From NCBI RefSeq assembly GCF_003952525.1, contig NZ_CP034451.1, forward strand, positions 372,001 to 436,000: 64,000 nt of DNA, in the 5' to 3' direction. Within the stretch, counting starts at the first letter, position 1. Each line of letters starts with the position of its first letter. Positions 26,987 to 36,205 of the stretch are shown one piece after another. The translations under genes were made by a program, and so were the position numbers. The notes beneath the pieces are model-generated. The model was not told where the DNA came from. It saw nothing but the letters and a program-made list of their open reading frames with translations, and did no database searches. The stretch comes from Mesorhizobium sp. M3A.F.Ca.ET.080.04.2.1. GTDB lineage: Bacteria; Pseudomonadota; Alphaproteobacteria; Rhizobiales; Rhizobiaceae.

Positions 26987-27817
26987 TCACGCCTGCTCCC
27001 GCACTTTCGAGGAGTTCGCACGATGAATGCGAGGTTGCGACTTCTCGGCCATTCCCGATCCATCCGCATTGATGAATTCGATTTTGTGGGCGGCAAAGCT
27101 GGCGGCCAAGGCCGGATCGGGGGACCTGTCGGCGACGATCGTATCGATCTCCTCGAACGAAGCACATTTGAAAAGGCAACGCTGCCCGAACTTGCTGGAA
27201 TCGATAAGCGCGATCGCCTGGCTACCCGCTTCGATCATGGCCTGCCAACAAGCCACTTCGTCGGCCGTGTCGCTTGTCAGTCCAATCGAAGCGTCGACGG
27301 CGCCAACCGAGAAGAAGGTCTTTTCGGCTGAGTAGCGTCTGATATTTTCAACGGCGACGACGCCGACCGTCGACCCTAGATAGTCGTCCAGTCTGCCACC
27401 CACGGCATGGACCTCGTTCTCTCCTCGCGACCCTAAAATCCGTGCTGCATCCACGGAATTGGTGATGATCCTGAGGTTACGGTGATCCCGCAGCGCCAAG
27501 GCGAGGTAGCACGTGGTGCTTCCCCCTCCGATCATGATCGTATCGCCGTTTTCGACCAGGGCAGCAGCAGCGGCCGCTATCTTCCGCTTCAGGTCTGCGT
27601 TGAGATTCAGGCAGTGCTGGAACGCCGCCTCGCGCAGAACGTCAGGAAGCGTCGCACCGCCGCGTACGATCTCGACCACGCCCTCGTCAGCCATTCGCTT
27701 GAGATCACGTCGAACGGTCTCGCTGGATATCTGGAGCTCGTTTGCCAGGTCTAGCAAATTGACCCGCCCGGAAACCCGCAGGATGTCGAAAATGCGGTTT
27801 CGTCTAAGTTCGCTCAT
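26987..27817 (-). CDS. DeoR/GlpR-family transcriptional repressor
   Basis: Regulator of 276 residues. The DeoR winged helix is at residues 1-60 (RIFDILRVSGRVNLLDLANELQISSETVRRDL), and the effector domain is the ISOCOT fold with GDTIMIGGGSTTCYLA and FFSVGAVDASIGLT. DeoR proteins usually sense phosphorylated sugars or polyols, which fits a kinase gene three genes upstream in the same direction. It is last in the kinase-SDR-ALDH-deoR set and lies just before the cupin-oxidase-surE set, so it may control both. Confidence 0.9.
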   Translation of the reverse strand: MSELRRNRIFDILRVSGRVNLLDLANELQISSETVRRDLKRMADEGVVEIVRGGATLPDVLREAAFQHCLNLNADLKRKIAAAAAALVENGDTIMIGGGSTTCYLALALRDHRNLRIITNSVDAARILGSRGENEVHAVGGRLDDYLGSTVGVVAVENIRRYSAEKTFFSVGAVDASIGLTSDTADEVACWQAMIEAGSQAIALIDSSKFGQRCLFKCASFEEIDTIVADRSPDPALAASFAAHKIEFINADGSGMAEKSQPRIHRANSSKVREQA

Positions 27818-27939
27818 AACTCGTCTCTGTAGCTGAGGTGCTTGAAAACATCGCTCAAATTAACAACAACAGGCACCTTTCGCCACATCATTTATCAAAT
27901 GTCGAGGAATCGGTGCGCTACCTTCATACGATACCTCAA

Positions 27940-29385
27940 TCAGGCTGCGCTCCGAGACCATCCGGCAACGGCCTTGATTTCGAGATACTCTTCGATGCCC
28001 CAGCGTCCGCCCTCACGGCCGATTCCCGAATGCTTGTATCCGCCGAACGGACTGCCGGGCCCTCGGGAGGCCCCGTTCAATCTGACCATCCCGGCGCGGA
28101 TTTTGCGGGCAACCCGTTGCGCGCGCAGGGGATCCCCGCTCTGAACATAGGAACTCAGACCATATACGGTGTCGTTGGCGATGCGGATTGCCTCCTCCTC
28201 ACTATCGAAGGGCATGATTGAAAGAACTGGTCCGAAGACCTCTTCGCGAGCAATTCGCATGTCGTTTGTCACGTCGGCGAAGATGGTCGGCCGCGCGAAG
28301 TAACCCTTGTCGAAACCTGCCGGTCTGCCCGGCCCGCCCGCGACCAGGCGCGCGCCTTCGCCAAGTGCAGCAAAGATCAGCTCTTGAACTTTATCGAATT
28401 GGGCCTTGGAGACGAGCGGTCCGATATGGCTGCCTTCTTTTCGTGGGTCGTCAGGCTGCATTTCAGCTGCGACGGCGCGCGCTGCGTCGATAGCCTGCTC
28501 GTAGGCAGACCGCTCGACCAACATGCGGGTCGGCGCATCGCAGGACTGGCCGGTGTTGGTGAAGCAACTGCGCGCGCAGCGCGCCGCGGCGGCGGCGACA
28601 TCGAGGTCGTCGAAAATGATGTAGGGACTCTTGCCTCCGAGCTCGAGCGCAACACGCTTGAAGTTGTCGGCAGAAGCACGAGAGACGGCGGCACCAGCCC
28701 GGGATGAACCGGTGAACGAAATCATGTCGACATCACCATGTCGCGCCAGCGCCTCACCGGCTGTTGGGCCATCTCCATTGACGAGATTGAAGACTCCTGC
28801 CGGATACCCCGCCCGATCGACAAATTCAGCAAACAGCATCGAGGATAGTGGGGCTATTTCCGACGGCTTCAGGATCACTGTACATCCGACGGTCATGGCA
28901 GGGGCTGCCTTGAGACAAACCTGGTTCATTGGCCAGTTCCAAGGCGTGATCAGACCGCAAACCCCGATAGGTTCGCGTATGATACGATCATCTGGCGCTT
29001 GGCTGCTGAGCACGTGTTCGAACTGAAAATCCTCGAACTCGGCTAGGAATATCTTCAAATGTGACAGGCCTGAGGCCGCCTGTGCGGTTCTTGCAAGCGT
29101 CAGGGGCGCGCCCATCTCCGAAGAGATGGCCGTGGCCATTTCATCAATCCTGGCGGTGTAGATTTCGATCAACCGCTTGAGCAGTTCGACGCGGTCTTGA
29201 AGTTCGACGTCGCTCCACAGAGGAAAGGCGCGGCGGGCCGCAGCAACGGCCCGATCTATATCGGCCACACCGCCGAGCGAAATCTGCGCCACCGCGAGTT
29301 CGCTGGAAGGGTCAATAACATCGAGCAGTCGCTTCTCCTGCGGCTCCACCCAACGGCCATCGATATAAAACTGTGTGCTTTGCAT
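27940..29385 (-). CDS. Aldehyde dehydrogenase
   Basis: NAD(P)-dependent aldehyde dehydrogenase of 481 residues, full length. PWNWP at 148-152, the FTGSSRAG turn near 224-231, catalytic Glu248 in ELGGK and nucleophile Cys282 in GQSC are present. GPGSPFGGYKHSGIGREGG is near the C-terminus. It lies in a set with a dehydrogenase (SDR) and a kinase, so it likely oxidises an aldehyde made by the SDR or by the FAD oxidase encoded downstream. Substrate unknown. Confidence 0.92.
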   Translation of the reverse strand: MQSTQFYIDGRWVEPQEKRLLDVIDPSSELAVAQISLGGVADIDRAVAAARRAFPLWSDVELQDRVELLKRLIEIYTARIDEMATAISSEMGAPLTLARTAQAASGLSHLKIFLAEFEDFQFEHVLSSQAPDDRIIREPIGVCGLITPWNWPMNQVCLKAAPAMTVGCTVILKPSEIAPLSSMLFAEFVDRAGYPAGVFNLVNGDGPTAGEALARHGDVDMISFTGSSRAGAAVSRASADNFKRVALELGGKSPYIIFDDLDVAAAAARCARSCFTNTGQSCDAPTRMLVERSAYEQAIDAARAVAAEMQPDDPRKEGSHIGPLVSKAQFDKVQELIFAALGEGARLVAGGPGRPAGFDKGYFARPTIFADVTNDMRIAREEVFGPVLSIMPFDSEEEAIRIANDTVYGLSSYVQSGDPLRAQRVARKIRAGMVRLNGASRGPGSPFGGYKHSGIGREGGRWGIEEYLEIKAVAGWSRSAA

Positions 29386-29439
29386 GATCTAATCCGGTTG
29401 CGGAGCTAACGCATCATTACAAAAGTCGTGATTGCGGCC

Positions 29440-30228
29440 TCAGGCGGGCAGCGATTCATACAAGTGCAATGTCGCAAGCGTCCCGCAGTCGACCGGCACG
29501 TCGATGCCGGTAATGCCCGACGCCCGGCTTGAAGCGAGAAAGCCTACGGCTTCCGCCACTTCCTTGACCCTGACAAGACGCCGCATCGGCACTCGCTCGA
29601 AGCGGGTGAGCATGTAGTTCAGCGCCTCGGCGGAGACGAAATCTTCGATCATTTTTGTGTGGGTCCAGCCGGGGCTGACCGAGTTGACCCGGATGTTGTG
29701 CGCAGCAAGATCCTTCGCGGCATTCTTGGTGAACCCCACCACCCCGGCCTTGGCGGCAACATAGGATGACTGCGGACCATCCCAGCCGTTGGCATCAATT
29801 GAGGCGATGTTGATGACGGCTCCGCCTCCAGTGTCCTTCATTCGACGCGCGGCGCGCTGGGTCATCAGGAACGTGCCGTTGAGATCCGTCCCGATCACCT
29901 CCAGCCATCTTTCGTATCGCACGTCGAGAAATTCGGCCTGGTCAACGATACCCGCGTTGTTTACAAGGACATCGATCTTGCCGTGTCGCGTTACGATCTC
30001 GCCTATCACCCGCTCGACATCGGCCTCGTCGGAGACACTGCCGACATGGACTGAAACCGTTGAAGCTCCAGCGGCCTCGGCCTTCGCAACTGTCTCCTTC
30101 AGGGATTTTTCGGTACGCCCCATGAGGGCAAGCGATGCACCTTCGCCCGCCAGGTGCTCAGCGATACCTTGACCAATTCCCTGCCCCGCGCCGGTGACGA
30201 CCGCCAGCAATCCATTCAGCATTCCCAT
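29440..30228 (-). CDS. Short-chain dehydrogenase/reductase
   Basis: Classical SDR of 262 residues. The cofactor motif VVTGAGQGIGQGIAEH starts near residue 9, NNAG lies near 90, and the active site is Ser (NIASIDANG) and Tyr-x-x-x-Lys in YVAAKAG. It should oxidise a secondary alcohol or reduce a ketone with NAD(P). It sits 33 bases after the kinase gene and 54 bases before the ALDH gene. AAGGA precedes the ATG. A close relative with the same FERVPMRRLV-type C-terminus is encoded at 37437-38222. Confidence 0.92.
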   Translation of the reverse strand: MGMLNGLLAVVTGAGQGIGQGIAEHLAGEGASLALMGRTEKSLKETVAKAEAAGASTVSVHVGSVSDEADVERVIGEIVTRHGKIDVLVNNAGIVDQAEFLDVRYERWLEVIGTDLNGTFLMTQRAARRMKDTGGGAVINIASIDANGWDGPQSSYVAAKAGVVGFTKNAAKDLAAHNIRVNSVSPGWTHTKMIEDFVSAEALNYMLTRFERVPMRRLVRVKEVAEAVGFLASSRASGITGIDVPVDCGTLATLHLYESLPA

Positions 30229-30261
30229 CGTGCAAATCCTTCGTGCTGGAACAATCGCGAT

Positions 30262-31245
30262 TTAGAACAGTGCGCCATGCCTCACGACCGCGGCGCGAGC
30301 CGCCACCTCGTCCAGTGGCGTGGCGGCGAGAAATTCTCTGGCCAAGACCATGTTTACGTCGCTGTGGTGCTTGTAGCTCCAACCGGTAAGCAGCGTCGCT
30401 CGCTCGCTCATGCGCGGTTCGGCCATTGCAGCCCAGGACACTTCGCGCAGCGCATTCACGAAGCGCAGGATGCCGACACGGGCCCGCTGGCCGTCGTCGA
30501 GGTCGGGATCGTAAAGCTGGAGAAAGTTTTCGGTTTCCTCCGCCGTCATTTCGGCCTGAGACGTGGCCCCGGCCAGATCGAGGGCTGTCAACGAGTAGCC
30601 GCAGTAGTCGAAATCGACGAACTTGATCCCCTGCTCACACATAAGGAAGTTTTGCGGGACCAGATCGCCGTGGATGAAACCCATCGGTGGATTTGAACGC
30701 ACAAGCACGGCTTCCAACGCCTGAGCAGCTATCCAACATTCATCAAAACCTTCCGGAAGCGATCCTTTGACGGCTTCGGCGCCGCGCAGGAACACACGAA
30801 CATCTTCAAAGACGTCAAAGCGCCGGCGACCAGGATCAGCTTTGTGCAATTTGCGCATAGCCTCGACCATTTGCGCCGCGTATGCCTTTTCGCGGATTGC
30901 GGCAGGCCTCAGCGTTTCGCCGACGATGAATTCGGAAATGAAATCGCCAGCCGGGGAATAGGCATAGATCGAAGGAGCGACGCCCAAGCGTGACGCCTCG
31001 ACCTGGCCATGAATTGCATCCACCAGCGCAGCATTGTTGAAGTGCTCGGCACCGGGATCACGAAGCTTCACGGCCCATTGCTTTTGACCGTCGGCAACCA
31101 CCAGATTTATGTTGTTTGCGCCACCGGCAAGCGGATAGACATCAAGCACCTTGTCTTTGCCGATGCAGTCCCAGTCCTCCAGGCAGGCGATCGCCTTTTG
31201 GCGTATCGCATCGGGCACATCATCCGAGAACTTGTAGCTATTCAC
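30262..31245 (-). CDS. Choline/ethanolamine kinase-like phosphotransferase (APH fold)
   Basis: Small-molecule kinase, 327 residues from a GTG start at 31245 with GGGAG upstream. The kinase signature FIHGDLVPQNF gives the catalytic Asp194 and Asn199, and VDFDYCGY gives the metal-binding Asp211; Lys60 in WAVKLRD fits ATP binding. The GDLVPQN-to-DFDY layout with N-terminal GGANNINLVV resembles choline kinases (LicA type), which phosphorylate amino alcohols. It is first of the kinase-SDR-ALDH-deoR set. Substrate inferred as an amino alcohol or polyol; not proven. Confidence 0.85.
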   Translation of the reverse strand: MNSYKFSDDVPDAIRQKAIACLEDWDCIGKDKVLDVYPLAGGANNINLVVADGQKQWAVKLRDPGAEHFNNAALVDAIHGQVEASRLGVAPSIYAYSPAGDFISEFIVGETLRPAAIREKAYAAQMVEAMRKLHKADPGRRRFDVFEDVRVFLRGAEAVKGSLPEGFDECWIAAQALEAVLVRSNPPMGFIHGDLVPQNFLMCEQGIKFVDFDYCGYSLTALDLAGATSQAEMTAEETENFLQLYDPDLDDGQRARVGILRFVNALREVSWAAMAEPRMSERATLLTGWSYKHHSDVNMVLAREFLAATPLDEVAARAAVVRHGALF

Positions 31246-31502
31246 GCAAGAACTCCCTCTCGCGACCTGTTCCCTCGGTCGTCATACGCAGCCTACTCGT
31301 TGTCCGGGACAGGCTGTGCGCGCCGCCAGCCTTAGCGGCTTTTTGTTGGCAGTACCTATGTTGCATGTGATATTTTGACTGTCAATTCCCATATTTTTGA
31401 CAACTCTTGCCATTTTTGATTTTTCGGTGGCGGCAAGCAGCGAGCGCTTGATCCGTTTCCGAGCGCCAAAACCTGAATTTATACAAATGCATCAGCAGTC
31501 CC

Positions 31503-31969
31503 GTGTGTTTTCGTCGCAAGCTGTTGCATCTGCTCGAGCGTTCGTCGGGGACATTCCGTGCGATAAACCGCGACGGATATCTCGTCGACCTGATCAAACC
31601 GCTGTCGAATCCGGCTTGGAAGAAGAGCCGGGAGCGCATCGGGAAAGGCGACGACGAATTGGTCGCCGCCGAGATCGCCGGGCTGGCGTGGCTGGAAAAC
31701 GCCCTGCTTTCGAAGCAATCGCGATCGACGAAAGAGGCGGCCCGTTACGGCTCGTTGTTCCCGACCCTCGGGGTTTTGCGGCTCACAAATTCTGGGTCTC
31801 GAAACGAGTTGACCGCGAACCCGTCAGGCTCCGCCGTGACTTGGCCCAAGCCGAGACGGTTGCAGAACTCTCGACGCACTATCTTGAGCATCTCCCGTAT
31901 GAATCAGGTGAGCTTCGGGTTCTGCCCCGGGAGGTTTTCGAGGACGCGCGTGGTCTGTTCCCGCTTTGA
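31503..31969 (+). pseudogene. GSU2403-type nucleotidyltransferase remnant with one frameshift
   Basis: Two halves in different frames make up the C-terminal part of a GSU2403-fold nucleotidyltransferase-like protein. The first frame reads FRAINRDGYLVDLIKPL and ends DELVAAEIAGLAWLENA. After one lost base near 31700 the second continues as PAFEAIAIDERGGPLRLVVPDPRGFAAHKFWVS, then VLPREVFEDARGLFPL. The N-terminal catalytic part is not found upstream. It stands alone between two minus-strand operons. The family is often found as an orphan cargo gene in rhizobia, with no clear function. Confidence 0.7.
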
Positions 31970-32010
31970 GCGAGCCGCAACGTCTGGGGGGAGGTTGCGA
32001 TGCAGCTAGA

Positions 32011-32976
32011 CTAATAGCCGCGGAGTGGGTCGACGACGTTCACAAGCGGCTCGTTGCGACGCCATCTGGCCAAATTGTCCGAAAACATCCGAGCCGCGTT
32101 CAATTCCCAGCCGTCGAAGGTCGATGCGCAATGAGGTGTCACTATCACGTTGTCGAACGACCAAAGCGCATGATCGGCGGGCAATGGTTCGACCGTAAAG
32201 ACGTCAAGAGCCGCACCGCGTATCAGGCCGTCCCTCAGTGCCACTAGAAGGGCTGTCTCATCGACGATCCCACCGCGCGATATGTCGATCAGGACCGCCG
32301 ACGGCTTCATGGCGGCGAAAGCCTTCGCGTTCAGGAATCCCCGGGTTGCCGATGTGAGCGGCATGCAGCACACGACATAGTCTGCGCGTCCCAGCAATAT
32401 CTGCGACGACTCCGGGCCATGGACCTCATCGACGCAAGACAGCGGCTCCGGCCGGGAACGAATGCCCAAAGTCGTCATACCGAACTCTCGAGCAAGACGG
32501 GCGACGGCCTGTCCCGTTTTGCCCAGTCCGAACAGCAGGACTGTCTTGCCTTCAAGGGGCTCCACGGTCGCTGCAGCCCATCGGCGCTGCTGCTGATCTT
32601 TCTGAAAGCTACGAAGCCCCAGCGCGAAAGAAAGCATCATTCCGAACGTATATTCGGCGAGCATACCGGCGGCCACACCTGCGGCGTTGGTAACCGTGAC
32701 GGTCTGCGGATCCCAAGAACCAAGGTGGTCAACACCCGATCCTCCGACCGAAACCCATCTCACGGTCTCGCTCTTCAACAGGACATCGCGTGGAAATGTT
32801 GGCTTTCCCTCGAACATGACCGAGTAAACGACATCGGCACGCGTCGCGTCGATGGTGCCGGAAAGTGCCCTGTAGGTATCGCAGCAATGAAGCTCCAGAT
32901 CGGGGTGATCCTCCCGCACGACATTCTCTACCGTCTCGGGACGGTTCGAATGGATGACAACGACGGGCCGGCGCAT
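32011..32976 (-). CDS. D-2-hydroxyacid dehydrogenase
   Basis: NAD(P)-dependent dehydrogenase of the D-isomer 2-hydroxyacid family, 321 residues from the ATG at 32976. The nucleotide motif is LLFGLGKTGQAVARLAREFG; the catalytic Arg is in IDISRGGIVDE, the Glu in AALDVFTVEPLP, and the His in VTPHCASTF. It reduces 2-oxo acids or oxidises D-2-hydroxy acids. It is the last gene of the long minus-strand operon and starts 64 bases after the thiolase stop. Confidence 0.9.
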   Translation of the reverse strand: MRRPVVVIHSNRPETVENVVREDHPDLELHCCDTYRALSGTIDATRADVVYSVMFEGKPTFPRDVLLKSETVRWVSVGGSGVDHLGSWDPQTVTVTNAAGVAAGMLAEYTFGMMLSFALGLRSFQKDQQQRRWAAATVEPLEGKTVLLFGLGKTGQAVARLAREFGMTTLGIRSRPEPLSCVDEVHGPESSQILLGRADYVVCCMPLTSATRGFLNAKAFAAMKPSAVLIDISRGGIVDETALLVALRDGLIRGAALDVFTVEPLPADHALWSFDNVIVTPHCASTFDGWELNAARMFSDNLARWRRNEPLVNVVDPLRGY

Positions 32977-33040
32977 CTGGCGAGACCTTGTGCAAATGAC
33001 AGGCAGGGGCCTTAGACGGACGCACATGCACGCAACGTGG

Positions 33041-34255
33041 TCATGCGGGTCGGCAGACCTCGAAAAGGCCGGCTGCCCCCATGCCGCCACCAACGCACAT
33101 AGTCACAACGACGTATTTCACATTGCGCCGTCGGCCCTCAATCAGCGCGTGGCCGACGAGCCGCGCGCCCGACATGCCATAGGGATGTCCGATGGAAATC
33201 GCCCCACCATTGACGTTGAGCCTTTCGTTGGGAATGCCCAGGCGATCGCGGCAATAGATCACCTGGACCGCGAATGCCTCATTGAGCTCCCACAGTCCGA
33301 TATCCTCCATGGCCAGGCCGTGAGCCTCAAGAAGCTTCGGCACCGCGAAAACCGGGCCGATGCCCATGATGTCCGGATCACATCCGGCGACAGCAATCCC
33401 CCGATAGATACCCAAAGGTTCAAGCCCGCGACGCTCTGCCTCCGAGGAGGCCATCAGCACGCACGCTGAGGCGCCATCGGACAGTTGCGAGGCATTTCCC
33501 GCGGTGATCGCGCCGCCGGGCTGCTTTAGGCGGCGCCCTCCCGGGAACGCCGGCTTGAGCGCATTGAGGTTGGCAAGGGTTGTGTCGGCTCTATTACCCT
33601 CATCCTTTTGCAGCGTGACGGTGACGGCACGTGTTGCGCCCGTCTCCTTGTCAGCTTCGATTTTGACCGTAGTCAGGGGCGCGATTTCGTCGTCAAATTT
33701 GCCGGCGGCCTGCGCGGCCGCGGTGCGCTGCTGGCTCTGCAGCGCGTATTCGTCCTGGGCCTCGCGCGAAACCCCGTAGCGCGCAGCCACGATCTCAGCG
33801 GTCTCAAGCATTCCCATGTAGATGTCGTCGCGGTTGGCGACCAGCCAAGGATCCTCCCAGCGCGAGAAATTCATGCTCTTGTTTTGGACCAGCGAAATGG
33901 ACTCAAGTCCGCCCCCGACCGCAATACGCATGCCATCCGACACGATCTGCTTTGCCGCGGTTGCGATCGCCATCAAGCCGGAAGCACATTGCCGGTCAAT
34001 CGTCATACCCGGAACACTGGCCGGCAGTCCTCCCCTAAGGAGGGATGAGCGCGCGACATTCATGTAGGTCGAACCCTGTTGCAGGGCAGCACCCATGACG
34101 ACGTCGTCCACTTCCGTGGCATCGAGCCCCGCCCGCTTGACCGCCTCAGCGATCACATGGCCGCCAAGCGCCTGGGCCTGGGTGTCGTTGAAAGCCCCCC
34201 GGTATGCGCGTCCGATCGGGGTACGCGCGGTCGAAACGATAACGGCTTCACGCAT
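33041..34255 (-). CDS. Thiolase (acetyl-CoA acyltransferase)
   Basis: Degradative or biosynthetic thiolase, 404 residues. Nucleophile Cys90 is in DRQCASG; the other active-site motifs are [23 protein letters not shown] (His) and [14 protein letters not shown] (second Cys). It should cleave a 3-oxoacyl-CoA to acetyl-CoA and a shorter acyl-CoA, the end step of a beta-oxidation-like route. It follows the SDR gene by 132 bases in the same direction within the acyl-CoA dehydrogenase operon. Confidence 0.94.
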   Translation of the reverse strand: MREAVIVSTARTPIGRAYRGAFNDTQAQALGGHVIAEAVKRAGLDATEVDDVVMGAALQQGSTYMNVARSSLLRGGLPASVPGMTIDRQCASGLMAIATAAKQIVSDGMRIAVGGGLESISLVQNKSMNFSRWEDPWLVANRDDIYMGMLETAEIVAARYGVSREAQDEYALQSQQRTAAAQAAGKFDDEIAPLTTVKIEADKETGATRAVTVTLQKDEGNRADTTLANLNALKPAFPGGRRLKQPGGAITAGNASQLSDGASACVLMASSEAERRGLEPLGIYRGIAVAGCDPDIMGIGPVFAVPKLLEAHGLAMEDIGLWELNEAFAVQVIYCRDRLGIPNERLNVNGGAISIGHPYGMSGARLVGHALIEGRRRNVKYVVVTMCVGGGMGAAGLFEVCRPA

Positions 34256-34387
34256 TTGCCAGCCCCCGAACCGGACTTTTCAGCAAGGCAGCTCGAGTAC
34301 TTTCCGTACCATCACGCATCTCTGGTTCTCCCGTATTTTTGTCCAAGTCGCTGGCTGCCATTTTCGTCGATCCGGCCGACGCTCCGG

Positions 34388-35152
34388 TCAGCTCACCATC
34401 ATCCCGCCGTCGATGGTGAATGTCTGACCCGTCGTGTAGGACCCGGCTGGCGCCGCCAGGAACACCGCGCAGCCCGCAATCTCGTCAGGTTCGCCAAGAC
34501 GGCCGACGGCGGTCATGGCCTCATATCTTGCCTTGGTGGCAGGGTCCTCCCAAAGGGCCTTCGCGAAATCGGTCTGGATAAGGCCAGGCGCGATGCAGTT
34601 GACGCGGATGTTGTGCGGGCCGAGTTCCACGGCGAGATTGCGGGCAAGTTGCATGTCCGCAGCCTTTGAGATGCTGTAGGCACCGATGGTTGACGAGCCG
34701 CGGAAGCCCTCCACCGACGACACGATGATGATTGATCCGCCGCCGGCGCGTTGCAGTTGCGGGGTCGAGAACTGCACCAGCCAGTTGATTGACAAGACGT
34801 TGTTGTCGAGCGTCTTGCGGAACAGCTCATCGCTGATTCCGGCAAGCGGGCCGAAGTAGGGGCTGCTAGCTGCATTGCAGACCACGCAGTCGAGCCGGCC
34901 AAATGCGCCTATGGCGGCCTGGACAAGGAGGCTGAGATCATTTTTTGAAGAGATGTTGGCTTCCACCGCGAGTGCGCGTTGCCCACCGAAGCGGGCATTG
35001 ATCTCGTCAGCAACTGCTTGGCAGGCGGTCAGCTTACGCGAAGAGATCACGACGTTGGCGCCCGCTTCTGCCATTGCCGTCGCGATGGCTTTTCCTATTC
35101 CGCGTGAGGCGCCCGTGATGACTACGACTTTGGCCGAAAGATCAAACAGCAT
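34388..35152 (-). CDS. Short-chain dehydrogenase/reductase
   Basis: Classical SDR of 254 residues. The cofactor motif VVITGASRGIGKAIA is at about 10-24, and the active site is Ser (VSSVEGF) and Tyr-x-x-x-Lys in YSISKAAD. The C-terminal GQTFTIDGGMMVS is usual for the FabG/3-hydroxyacyl group. In this operon it probably oxidises a hydroxyacyl-CoA before thiolysis; that role is inferred from its place between the kinase and thiolase genes, 21 bases after the former. Confidence 0.92.
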   Translation of the reverse strand: MLFDLSAKVVVITGASRGIGKAIATAMAEAGANVVISSRKLTACQAVADEINARFGGQRALAVEANISSKNDLSLLVQAAIGAFGRLDCVVCNAASSPYFGPLAGISDELFRKTLDNNVLSINWLVQFSTPQLQRAGGGSIIIVSSVEGFRGSSTIGAYSISKAADMQLARNLAVELGPHNIRVNCIAPGLIQTDFAKALWEDPATKARYEAMTAVGRLGEPDEIAGCAVFLAAPAGSYTTGQTFTIDGGMMVS

Positions 35153-35173
35153 CGCAGAGTTTCCGATCCATGT

Positions 35174-36205
35174 TCAGGCCGTGAGCCGGCGCGCGATATT
35201 CCAGCCGATCTCGGCCAGAGGCCTGGCCTTGGCTCCCATGACCACGGCATCGGGGCTCGATGCCGTACCGTCGAGGGCGCGCTTGGCGATGCCCTGACAG
35301 ATGGCCGCGATGCGAAAAACCGCAAATGCAAGGTAGTATTCCCAGTGTTCGATATCAGCCCGGCCAGTCGCTCGCGTGTACAAGCGCCGATACGCAGGCT
35401 CGTTCGGGATTCCGAGTGCTTGCAGATCTTCGCCTTCAAGACCCCGCAGCAACGCCGGGGACCACCGCCAAGCCGTCATGTGGTAGGCAAAGTCAGCCGC
35501 GGGGCTTCCAAGGGTGGATAGTTCCCAGTCCAAAACCGCTACGACCCGCGGCTCGGACGGGTGAACTATGATATTGTCGAGCCTGAAGTCCCCATGCACG
35601 ACCCGGGACTGCTCCTCCGGCGGGAAATTGTCATTGAGAAACACAATCAGATTCTCCATGGCGGCGATGTGTTCGGTCTCGGAGGCCCGGTATTGTTTTG
35701 ACCAACGTGCAACCTGGCGTCTGAGAAAATTCTCTGGCCGGCCGTAATCACCAAGGCCCAGTTCCTCCGGATCGAGCGTGTGAAGGCGAGCGATGGTCTC
35801 ATTCACGGACCGAAACAGGGCGGTGCGCTCTTGCCGTAGGAAGCCCGGCAGTCGCGGGTCCCAGAATATTCGGCCTCGAACCAATTCCATCACGTAGAAG
35901 GCGCTGCCGATAACCTCTGTATTCTCACAGTAGGCAATAACCTGCGGCACCGGAAAGTCCGCACCGGCCAGTGCAGCCATGACCTTGTATTCTCGATCGA
36001 TGGCATGCGCGCTTGCCAGGACCTGACCCTGCGGCCTTCGCCGCAGGACGACGGATCCCGACGCGGCGTCGAGGCGGAATGTCGGATTGGATTGGCCGCC
36101 TTCAAACTTGGTGATCGTCGCTGGTCCCTTATAGCCAGGAACGTTGGCGGCAAGCCATGCCTCGAGAGGTTCTTGCGCTGGCAGCCCCGCCCTACTGGAT
36201 TGCAT
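35174..36205 (-). CDS. APH-type kinase, ACAD10/LvaA-like
   Basis: Phosphotransferase of 343 residues in the aminoglycoside-phosphotransferase fold. [14 protein letters not shown] supplies catalytic Asp206 and Asn211, and [18 protein letters not shown] supplies metal-binding Asp226. This [13 protein letters not shown] version is the one found as the N-terminal domain of ACAD10/ACAD11 and in LvaA of levulinate catabolism, where the kinase phosphorylates the 4-hydroxyl of an acyl-CoA. Its start overlaps the end of the acyl-CoA dehydrogenase gene by 14 bases, so the two are likely functional partners. The exact substrate is unknown. Confidence 0.88.
   Translation of the reverse strand: MQSSRAGLPAQEPLEAWLAANVPGYKGPATITKFEGGQSNPTFRLDAASGSVVLRRRPQGQVLASAHAIDREYKVMAALAGADFPVPQVIAYCENTEVIGSAFYVMELVRGRIFWDPRLPGFLRQERTALFRSVNETIARLHTLDPEELGLGDYGRPENFLRRQVARWSKQYRASETEHIAAMENLIVFLNDNFPPEEQSRVVHGDFRLDNIIVHPSEPRVVAVLDWELSTLGSPAADFAYHMTAWRWSPALLRGLEGEDLQALGIPNEPAYRRLYTRATGRADIEHWEYYLAFAVFRIAAICQGIAKRALDGTASSPDAVVMGAKARPLAEIGWNIARRLTA

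Noticed and set aside
31375..31385. TTGACTGTCAA palindrome upstream of the choline-kinase-like gene
   Set aside because: Only 11 bases with no second copy in a defined spacing and no convincing -10; too weak to call an operator or promoter.
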